Shown here in pieces: positions 33,807 through 38,862 of a stretch of 38,862 nucleotides of DNA; the first letter of the stretch is position 1; every line of letters starts with the position of its first letter. Source of the stretch: an uncultured Lachnospiraceae bacterium. GTDB taxonomy: Bacteria; Bacillota; Clostridia; Lachnospirales; Lachnospiraceae. The stretch covers positions 1-38,862 of the forward strand of contig CANQDT010000024.1 in the NCBI GenBank assembly GCA_947593735.1, written 5' to 3'. A model generated the notes under the pieces. It was given only the letters and a program-made list of their open reading frames with translations, made no database searches and was not told the DNA's origin. The translations under genes were made by a program, and so were the position numbers.

Positions 33807-34946
33807 TTGCTTGAGATTAAATCGAATGTAGAGAGGATGCCTGCCAGGATTCTTGTCGTAGGAGTCGGCGGGGCAGGAAATAATGCGGTAAACAGAATGA
33901 TCGACGAGAGCGTAGAGGGTGTCGAGCTGATCGGTGTGAATACAGATAAGCAGGCGTTGTCCATGTGTAAGGCTCCCACGAAGATTCAGATCGGCGAGAA
34001 GCTGACCAAAGGGCTGGGCGCCGGCGCGAAGCCGGAGGTTGGAGCCAGCGCGGTGGAGGAGAACCGCGAGGAGCTGCTTGACGTGATCAAGGACGCCGAT
34101 ATGGTATTTGTGACCTGCGGGATGGGAGGCGGAACCGGAACGGGCGCCGCTCCGCTTATCGCCGAGATGGCGAAGAGCCAGGGGATCCTGACGGTCGGCG
34201 TCGTGACGAAGCCGTTCATGTTTGAAGGCAAACCGCGTATGAATAACGCGCATACCGGTATTGAGAAATTAAAAGAAAATGTCGATACGCTCATCGTCAT
34301 TCCGAATGACAAGCTGCTTGAGATCTGCGACAAGAAGACGTCCATCCCGGACGCGCTCAAGAAAGCGGACGAGGTTCTGCAGCAGGGCGTACAGGGCGTG
34401 ACCGACCTGATCTACCGGCCGGGTCTGATCAATCTCGATTTCGCGGATATCCAGACCGTCATGCGGGATAAGGGCGTCGCCCATATCGGGATTGGCGTTG
34501 GCAGCGGAGAAGACAAGGCGATCACCGCGATCAAGAACGCGATGGAAAGCCCGCTGCTTGAGACGACCGTATCCGGCGCGACCGACATTATCGTCAACCT
34601 GTCCGGCGATATCGGAATCCAGGAGACGTCCGAGGCGGTTTCCTATCTGACGGAAGTAGCCGGAGACAATGTGAATATTATTTTCGGTACGGTGGACGGC
34701 AATGCGCCTGATGAGGTCAGCATTACGATCATCGCGACCGGGATCAACAGCGGAAGACCCAACCGGGTGCAGTCCGCGCTCAATTCCATCAACCATTCCG
34801 CGGCATATACGCCGCATCCGGCTCCGGCGCAGACAGCGCAGCCGGGCGTGAACCCTGTACCGGGCGCGGCTCCGGCTCCGAATATGAACCATCGGCCGGT
34901 CAGTGGCGATAAGATTGTGATTCCGGATTTTCTGAAACGCAGATAA
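33807..34946 (+). CDS. ftsZ: Cell division protein FtsZ (TTG start)
   Basis: A 379-residue tubulin-like GTPase that forms the division ring. The N-terminal GTP region is [17 protein letters not shown] and the tubulin signature is [10 protein letters not shown] (about 106-115). The T7 loop [13 protein letters not shown] supplies the catalytic aspartate. A proline/alanine-rich linker (about 325-360) leads to the conserved tip [12 protein letters not shown], which binds SepF or another anchor. The start is TTG 33807, 9 nt after AGGAGG (33792-33797). It gives the [11 protein letters not shown]-terminus seen in relatives; the next ATG would remove that stretch. Followed by a strong terminator. Confidence 0.97.
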   Translation: MLEIKSNVERMPARILVVGVGGAGNNAVNRMIDESVEGVELIGVNTDKQALSMCKAPTKIQIGEKLTKGLGAGAKPEVGASAVEENREELLDVIKDADMVFVTCGMGGGTGTGAAPLIAEMAKSQGILTVGVVTKPFMFEGKPRMNNAHTGIEKLKENVDTLIVIPNDKLLEICDKKTSIPDALKKADEVLQQGVQGVTDLIYRPGLINLDFADIQTVMRDKGVAHIGIGVGSGEDKAITAIKNAMESPLLETTVSGATDIIVNLSGDIGIQETSEAVSYLTEVAGDNVNIIFGTVDGNAPDEVSITIIATGINSGRPNRVQSALNSINHSAAYTPHPAPAQTAQPGVNPVPGAAPAPNMNHRPVSGDKIVIPDFLKRR

Positions 34947-34984
34947 GCGGAAGAAACGAACAGAATAAGAATGAAAACGCACAA

Positions 34985-35037
34985 AGAGGACGATCCGTTC
35001 CCGCGGCATAACGCGGGATGGTCGTCCTCTTTTTTTC
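34985..35037 (+). terminator. Strong intrinsic terminator of ftsZ
   Basis: A long stem with arms 34985-35005 and 35012-35031 (about 18 bp with one irregularity), loop GCATAA and seven T residues at 35030-35036. It starts 39 nt after the ftsZ stop. Confidence 0.9.
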
Positions 35038-35071
35038 ATGTCACAGGAAATTTCGTCCTGTGACATGAAAA
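35033..35071. repeat. 39-bp palindrome with 16-bp perfect arms
   Basis: TTTTCATGTCACAGGA (35033-35048) and TCCTGTGACATGAAAA (35056-35071) are exact reverse complements around AATTTCG. It overlaps the last T residues of the ftsZ terminator. T residues precede it and A residues follow it on both strands, so it lacks the T tract of a terminator in either direction. It could be a protein-binding site or an mRNA 3'-end structure for the convergent gene. Confidence 0.7.
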
Positions 35072-35126
35072 GCCTCCGGGTATTTATGTATACAGGGGGA
35101 AATGCATACGATCGTTGTTTCGTCTT

Positions 35127-35927
35127 TTACGTTTCGTCTACCGCTGTGGCTGAGGAAACGGTGGCGGATTCTGTGCCGACCGTCACGGCTCCGGCGTCAA
35201 GAATCCCGCCGTTGATGGAAGGATTCCCGGAATCTTCCGTTGAACCGTTGTCCTCCGTCGAATCAGCATCGTTTGCCGAATCGGAATCGCCTGCTGGATC
35301 GGGCTCTTTCACCGTACCGTTGTCTTTCTTTGGAACACTGCCGGCTGTGCCGGAGGAATTGCCTCTCGACGGCTTCTGGCTCGTCTTTTTGTCCGTTTCA
35401 ACAGCGGGCTTCGTCTTACGAACCTTCTTGACCGCTTTCACGGTCACGACAGTCGTCGCGACCCTCCCGTCGTCCGTGCGGATCGTGATTTTCGTCTTGC
35501 CTGCTCGTTTTCCTTTTACAATGCCTTTGGATGTAACGGTGGCAATCCTCTTATTGGCTGACGAATAGCGGAGCTGGACATCCTGTCCGCCCGTTGTAAT
35601 GATCCTGGCTCTCTTTCCGACGGTCACGGTTAATTTCTTTGTCTTGAGGACAAGAGGTTCGACGATTTCTTCATGGAAATCCTCGCCTTCTTCGTCTTCG
35701 ATCACAGACGAATCATCCCGGCTGGGATACAGGCGTTCCAGATCCTCCTGATCTTCCCAATCCATGTCGTAAGAGTCGTCGTCCCAGTACGCGTCGTCCC
35801 AGTACGTGTCATTCCAGTCCGGTTCCATGACGGGGAACCGTTTCGCTTCCGCTGGGAGCGCCGCCGCGGTCCAGATCATGGAAGCGGCAAGCAGCAAAGA
35901 GAACCCTCTGCGTGTGAACTGTTTCAA
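35127..35927 (-). CDS. Secreted protein with one Big_2 (bacterial Ig-like) domain, TTG start
   Basis: A 266-residue exported protein. A signal peptide (about 1-28: basic KQFTRRGF, hydrophobic LLLAASMIW, cleavage after AEA) is followed by an acidic aromatic tract at about 38-58 (YWDD repeated), then a Big_2 domain at about 93-165 (LTVTVGKRARI, YSSANKRIATVTSKGIVKGKRAGKTKITI). The tail is a Lys/Thr-rich then Asp/Ser/Gly-rich low-complexity region. No sortase motif or membrane anchor is seen. TTG 35927 is chosen because AAAGGAGGTG (35934-35943, minus strand) lies just upstream; a longer frame running back to 36887 has no SD and is antisense to spoIIGA. Function unknown; probably wall- or spore-surface-associated. 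Confidence 0.8.
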   Translation of the reverse strand: MKQFTRRGFSLLLAASMIWTAAALPAEAKRFPVMEPDWNDTYWDDAYWDDDSYDMDWEDQEDLERLYPSRDDSSVIEDEEGEDFHEEIVEPLVLKTKKLTVTVGKRARIITTGGQDVQLRYSSANKRIATVTSKGIVKGKRAGKTKITIRTDDGRVATTVVTVKAVKKVRKTKPAVETDKKTSQKPSRGNSSGTAGSVPKKDNGTVKEPDPAGDSDSANDADSTEDNGSTEDSGNPSINGGILDAGAVTVGTESATVSSATAVDET

Positions 35928-35957
35928 TGGATACACCTCCTTTTGATTGATATGGAA

Positions 35958-35963
35958 ATTATA
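35958..35963 (-). promoter_or_regulatory. Candidate -10 element of the Big_2 gene
   Basis: Perfect TATAAT on the minus strand, about 15 nt ahead of the SD. No convincing -35 is present 16-18 nt upstream, so the promoter may need an activator or the element may be chance. Confidence 0.4.
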
Positions 35964-36086
35964 TCCGGGAAATGTGAACAAACCGAGGTGGAAATGTGAG
36001 GAAAATATGAGGAAGGGCAATCGCGCCCATCGGACAAAAACCGGTGAAAACCAAGGAAAAACGGGAAAATTCAGCGGACGGAATAC

Positions 36087-36150
36087 AAAAGCCATCGAAT
36101 AATGAGAAGTTTTAGAATATTTATCTTCTCTGATTCGACGGCTTTTTTTC
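36087..36150 (+). terminator. Large hairpin with T7 tract just upstream of the spoIIG promoter
   Basis: Arms 36087-36100 and 36133-36146 pair over 13 of 14 positions, with an inner stem GAGAAG (36104-36109) / CTTCTC (36125-36130), followed by TTTTTTT (36143-36149). It looks like a transcription terminator insulating spoIIGA from upstream reading. The right arm also contains a Spo0A-box-like TTCGACG. Confidence 0.6.
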
Positions 36151-36167
36151 CTGCGCTTTTTTATACT
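36134..36167 (+). promoter_or_regulatory. Candidate Spo0A-controlled promoter of spoIIGA-sigE
   Basis: TATACT (36162-36167) is a fair -10, with a start near 36174 and the SD AGGGGAGG at 36191-36198. No -35 hexamer fits, but TTCGACG (36134-36140) matches 6 of 7 positions of an inverted Spo0A box (TTCGNCA) centred near -37. This is where Spo0A substitutes for the -35 at the known spoIIG promoter of Bacillus. Confidence 0.45.
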
Positions 36168-36200
36168 GGGAGTGGATGAAATGGGAACAGAGGGGAGGAT

Positions 36201-37043
36201 ATGGCGACTGTTTACCTTGATCTTTACATAATGGAAAACTTCTGCGTCGACTACGCCCTGCTGCACATCGTCGGGAGCGTGATGCAGCTGGGGAAGAACA
36301 GGAAAAGGCTGTTGGGCGCGGCGCTGATCGGGGCGGCGGGCGCGGCGCTTCCGGTCGTGCTTCCGGTGGGGTCGGAAGTCCTGACGCAGCTTCTCTGGTG
36401 CGCGGTGGGAATGGTCATGGTACGGGCGGCGTTTTGCCTGCCCGACATCCGCCTGCTTTTTCATACGTTTTTTGTTTTGGTCATTGTCTCGTTTCTGCTC
36501 CAGGGCATTGTGGAATGGCTGGGGCGTCACAGCTCCTTTCCGGCTCCGATCCTGTTTTTCGCGGGATATGCCGTGCTGGACGGCGTCCGCCGGTTCTGCG
36601 TCTGTCAGAAAAGAAAAAGGGAGACGATCTTTCCGGTAGAAATCCTGTACCGGGATCAGCGCATCCGGGCGAGCGCGCTGCTGGATACGGGAAATGAACT
36701 GCGCGACCCGCTGACCGGGCTTCCCGTCATGATCGGGGAATATGGCGCTTTTTCCCGCTATCTGCCGGACGGATACAAAAGGCTGTTCGAGCGGTTCTGC
36801 GAGAGCGGGACGGCGGATTATCAGGCAATGTCCGACAACGGATGGAGCGATATCCGCTGGATCTCTTACAAAACGATCGGGCACCAACCGGCGATGATGA
36901 TGGGCGTGATATGCGACAGGGTGCAGGTCAGGACAGGACAGAAAACGGCGGATTGCGGAAAGGCGGTGCTTGCTTTCGCGGCGCAGCCATTTTCCGGTAA
37001 GGAGGGATATACGGTCATTTTACAAAACAATATGGTGCATTAG
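36201..37043 (+). CDS. spoIIGA: Sigma-E processing peptidase SpoIIGA
   Basis: A 280-residue mother-cell membrane protease that cleaves the pro-sequence from sigma-E after the septum forms. About five N-terminal membrane spans (roughly 1-130) start with [22 protein letters not shown]-terminal cytoplasmic aspartic-protease-like domain has the active-site motif [11 protein letters not shown] (Asp 162) and later [23 protein letters not shown] sets ATG 36201. It is followed 10 nt later by its substrate gene sigE, the invariant spoIIG operon order. A little shorter than the Bacillus protein but complete. Confidence 0.92.
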   Translation: MATVYLDLYIMENFCVDYALLHIVGSVMQLGKNRKRLLGAALIGAAGAALPVVLPVGSEVLTQLLWCAVGMVMVRAAFCLPDIRLLFHTFFVLVIVSFLLQGIVEWLGRHSSFPAPILFFAGYAVLDGVRRFCVCQKRKRETIFPVEILYRDQRIRASALLDTGNELRDPLTGLPVMIGEYGAFSRYLPDGYKRLFERFCESGTADYQAMSDNGWSDIRWISYKTIGHQPAMMMGVICDRVQVRTGQKTADCGKAVLAFAAQPFSGKEGYTVILQNNMVH

Positions 37044-37053
37044 GAGGGAAATT

Positions 37054-37749
37054 ATGATAATACGGGGAGTGCTGCTGCAGAAGGAAAAACAGAACATCTT
37101 TTATATAGGAGGAACCGAGATCCTTCCGCCCCCGCTGGAGAGCGAGGAGGAGGCGAAAGCGCTGGACCGGCTGTTCCGCCAGGGGGACCAGGAGATCCGG
37201 ACCCTGCTGATCGAACATAATCTCCGGCTTGTCGTATACATAGCAAAAAAATTTGACAATACGGGGGTCGGCGTGGAAGATCTGATCTCGATCGGAACGA
37301 TCGGGCTGATCAAATCCATCAATACGTATAACCCGGATAAGAAGATCAAGCTGGCAACGTACGCGTCCCGCTGCATTGAGAATGAGATCTTAATGTATTT
37401 GAGAAGAAATAACAAGACCCGGCTGGAGGTATCCATCGACGAACCGCTGAATGTCGACTGGGATGGAAACGAACTGCTGCTGTCGGATATCCTCGGCACC
37501 GATGATGATGTGATCTCCAGGGAACTGGAGGACGAGGTAGACCGGAAGCTGCTGAAAAAGGCGATGGAACTGCTGACGGAGCGGGAAAAAACGATCATTG
37601 AACTGCGGTACGGGATCAATTCCGGGAGCGGCGAGGAAATGACGCAAAAGGAGGTGGCGGACCTGCTCGGCATTTCACAATCGTATATCTCCAGGCTGGA
37701 GAAAAAGATCATACACAGGCTGAAAAAAGAGATTTTGAAAATGGCGTAA
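37054..37749 (+). CDS. sigE: Early mother-cell sigma factor, pro-sigma-E
   Basis: A 231-residue sigma-70 family protein directing early mother-cell transcription in sporulation. Hallmarks are [14 protein letters not shown], region 2 ([58 protein letters not shown]), [19 protein letters not shown], and region 4 ([20 protein letters not shown]). Before YIGG there are only 16 residues, against 27 in B. subtilis, so the pro-sequence removed by SpoIIGA is short. ATG 37054 is strongly supported by TAGGAGGG at 37041-37048. Open frame upstream of it is just overlapping spoIIGA sequence. Confidence 0.95.
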   Translation: MIIRGVLLQKEKQNIFYIGGTEILPPPLESEEEAKALDRLFRQGDQEIRTLLIEHNLRLVVYIAKKFDNTGVGVEDLISIGTIGLIKSINTYNPDKKIKLATYASRCIENEILMYLRRNNKTRLEVSIDEPLNVDWDGNELLLSDILGTDDDVISRELEDEVDRKLLKKAMELLTEREKTIIELRYGINSGSGEEMTQKEVADLLGISQSYISRLEKKIIHRLKKEILKMA

Positions 37750-37790
37750 TTGTTTCTGAAAATGGAGCCGTCTGCGTATATTTCCACTTT

Positions 37791-37831
37791 GAATTGTAAA
37801 TCATTAACAGTATCACTTACAATTCAGGAGG
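37791..37831 (+). promoter_or_regulatory. Hairpin abutting the sigG Shine-Dalgarno sequence
   Basis: GAATTGTAA (37791-37799) and TTACAATTC (37817-37825) are perfect 9-bp complements around a 17-nt loop. The SD AGGAGG (37826-37831) begins at the next base. A transcript running in from sigE would contain the whole hairpin; one started close to sigG might not. Confidence 0.65.
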
Positions 37832-37841
37832 AACATACGCG

Positions 37842-38624
37842 ATGGCTCTTAATAAAGTCGAAATATGTGGTATAAATACTTCCAACCTGCCGCTGCTCGG
37901 CGCGCAGGAAAAGAAAGAATTGATGGCACGCATTAAAAAAGGAGACAAAGAAGCCAGGGAACGTTATATCAAGGGTAATCTCCGCCTGGTGCTGAGCATT
38001 ATCCAGCGTTTTTCCAACAGTAAAGAAAATGCGGACGATTTGTTTCAGGTCGGATGTATCGGCTTGATGAAAGCGATTGACAATTTTAACGACGAATTAA
38101 ACGTACAGTTTTCCACATACGCCTGCCCGATGATCATTGGCGAAGTGCGCCGGTATCTGCGGGACAACAACGCCATCCGGGTCAGCCGTTCCCTGAGGGA
38201 TACGGCGTATAAGGCGATCTACGCGAAAGAAATGATGATGAAAGATACCGACCGGGAGCCGACGATCGACGAGATCGCCAGGGAGATCGGGATGGAAAAG
38301 GACGCGGTCCTCTACGCGCTGGACGCGATCGCAAGTCCGATGTCGCTCTATGAGCCGGTATACCAGGAGGGCGGCGATACGCTTTATCTGATGGACCAGG
38401 TCAGCGACAAAAAACAAAAAGAAGAAAACTGGGTAAAAGAGATCACGTTAAAGGAAGCGATGGAACGATTGCCCGGAAGAGAATATAATATCATTCAGAA
38501 GCGTTTTTTTGAGGGGAAGACCCAGACGGAGGTCGCCAGGGAGATCGCGATCTCGCAGGCGCAGGTGAGCAGGCTGGAAAAAAGCGCGCTGCGCAGTATG
38601 CGCGATTATCTGAGGATCGACTGA
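37842..38624 (+). CDS. sigG: Late forespore sigma factor sigma-G
   Basis: A 260-residue sigma factor that switches on late forespore genes. It opens with the characteristic NKVEICGINTSNLPLL and contains GNLRLVLSIIQRFSNS, DDLFQVGCIGLMKAIDNF, FSTYACPMIIGEVRRYLRDN, RVSRSLRDTAYKA and the C-terminal KRFFEGKTQTEVAREIAIS. It follows sigE by 92 nt, the usual Firmicute arrangement. In Bacillus it is made by sigma-F in the forespore. A GTATA (37776-37780) could be a sigma-F or sigma-G -35, but no clear -10 is seen. The SD AGGAGG directly follows a hairpin. Confidence 0.96.
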   Translation: MALNKVEICGINTSNLPLLGAQEKKELMARIKKGDKEARERYIKGNLRLVLSIIQRFSNSKENADDLFQVGCIGLMKAIDNFNDELNVQFSTYACPMIIGEVRRYLRDNNAIRVSRSLRDTAYKAIYAKEMMMKDTDREPTIDEIAREIGMEKDAVLYALDAIASPMSLYEPVYQEGGDTLYLMDQVSDKKQKEENWVKEITLKEAMERLPGREYNIIQKRFFEGKTQTEVAREIAISQAQVSRLEKSALRSMRDYLRID

Positions 38625-38658
38625 CGGAGAAAAAAAGAAAATATTGAGAAAATAATGG

Positions 38659-38687
38659 TTGACACAGAGAAAAGCCTGTGATAATAT
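38659..38687 (+). promoter_or_regulatory. Strong sigma-A promoter after sigG
   Basis: Perfect TTGACA (38659-38664), 17-nt spacer and TAATAT (38682-38687). The start would be at about 38694, exactly where a hairpin begins. It is not directed at any protein gene in the window. Confidence 0.8.
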
Positions 38688-38693
38688 AAACAA

Positions 38694-38862
38694 GCTGTCT
38701 GCAAAAAAGACAGCAATGCGCCGGACGGCGCACGGACATTGACAACAGAATCATATGACAACCCTGAAAATTCTTAAAAAACGCCGTGGCGGAAGCCATG
38801 GCAAAAGAGGATTTCAGAAAAGAAACCCGGAGCACGGGGCGGCAGGGGAGCCTGCCGGAACG
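38694..38862 (+). ncRNA. Predicted structured RNA or stable-RNA operon leader (runs out of the window)
   Basis: From the predicted start there are successive hairpins: GCTGTC/GACAGC (38694-38714), TGCGCC/GGCGCA with loop GGAC (38717-38732), GCCGTGGC/GCCATGGC with tetraloop GGAA (38783-38802), CCCG/CGGG (38826-38838) and CGGCAGG/CCTGCCG (38840-38857). The segment from ACATTGACAAC to CCCTGAAAATTCTT resembles, from memory, leaders ahead of 16S rRNA in Lachnospiraceae. A 36-codon open frame from ATG 38755 has no SD. It is either an rRNA-operon leader or an independent structured RNA; the window ends before this can be decided. Confidence 0.5.

Noticed and set aside
35928-36887. Upstream extension of the Big_2 gene to 586 codons
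   Set aside because: The added part is antisense to spoIIGA; the signal peptide and strong SD mark TTG 35927 as the start.
36970-37053. Upstream extension of sigE that would give a longer pro-sequence
   Set aside because: It overlaps the end of spoIIGA out of frame, and TAGGAGGG right before 37054 marks the start. I kept it in mind because it would lengthen the short pro-sequence.
37776-37803. Sigma-F/sigma-G promoter for sigG (GTATA at 37776)
   Set aside because: The -35-like GTATA has no matching -10 at proper spacing; not strong enough to annotate as a promoter.
38755-38862. A basic open frame of 36 codons running off the window
   Set aside because: It has no SD and lies across several predicted hairpins; structured RNA or an rRNA leader is more likely, though a gene continuing beyond the window is not excluded.
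1-38862. Mobile elements, CRISPR arrays, tRNA genes, defence islands
   Set aside because: No transposase, integrase, spaced direct repeats, tRNA cloverleaf or defence gene was seen on either strand. Composition and gene order look like stable core chromosome.

Overview
The window looks like a chromosomal segment of an endospore-forming Clostridia bacterium, most likely Lachnospiraceae. Three things point there: a mraZ-rsmH-ftsL-pbp-spoVD-mraY-murD-spoVE-divIB-ftsZ cell-wall cluster, followed by spoIIGA-sigE-sigG; Gram-positive AGGAGG ribosome-binding sites; and moderately high G+C with a bias to GCG, CGG and GGA-type codons. Family placement is inference. Nearly everything is core-genome. I found no insertion sequence, prophage, CRISPR array, tRNA or toxin-antitoxin locus.

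Layout. (1) 1-3206: the 3' end of a nicotinate phosphoribosyltransferase gene, a convergent cyclophilin gene, a DUF445 membrane protein gene divergent from it, and two tiny CotF-like spore-coat genes with a good sigma-G-type promoter. (2) 3250-9076: ileS behind an attenuator or T-box-like leader, then a glycogen phosphorylase gene. (3) 9146-21056: a tightly packed operon priA-def-fmt-rsmB-rlmN-prpC-prkC-rsgA-rpe-thiN-lgt (replication restart, initiator formylation and deformylation, rRNA modification, PASTA kinase/phosphatase signalling, ribosome assembly, pentose phosphate and thiamine cofactor steps, lipoprotein lipidation), followed by ychF. (4) 22269-23708: a small lipoprotein gene convergent with a membrane-anchored triple-PepSY protein gene. 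(5) 23852-34946: the dcw cluster, opened by a mraZ promoter carrying helically phased MraZ boxes and closed by ftsZ with its own promoter and a strong terminator. (6) 35127-38624: a secreted Big_2 protein on the minus strand, then spoIIGA-sigE and sigG. (7) 38659-38862: a strong vegetative promoter driving a run of hairpins that leaves the window, either a structured RNA or a stable-RNA (rRNA) operon leader.

How the genes work together: the right half couples septal peptidoglycan synthesis and Z-ring assembly to the asymmetric division programme. SpoIIGA matures sigma-E in the mother cell and sigma-G takes over in the forespore. The sigma-G-like promoter in front of the coat genes at the left end is a plausible target of the sigG gene at the right end. 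PrkC/PrpC senses and resets cell-wall status through extracellular PASTA repeats, next to translation and ribosome genes.

No clearly new multi-gene system is present. The most unusual signals are in RNA and regulatory DNA: the ileS leader with T-box-like pieces and an SD-complementary segment, the structured transcript at the right edge, an SD-adjacent hairpin in the sigG leader, a mirror-image pair of divergent promoters near 1.6-1.75 kb, a 39-bp palindrome after ftsZ, and a short sigma-E pro-sequence. All functional calls are from sequence reading and memory of protein families; no database search was run.
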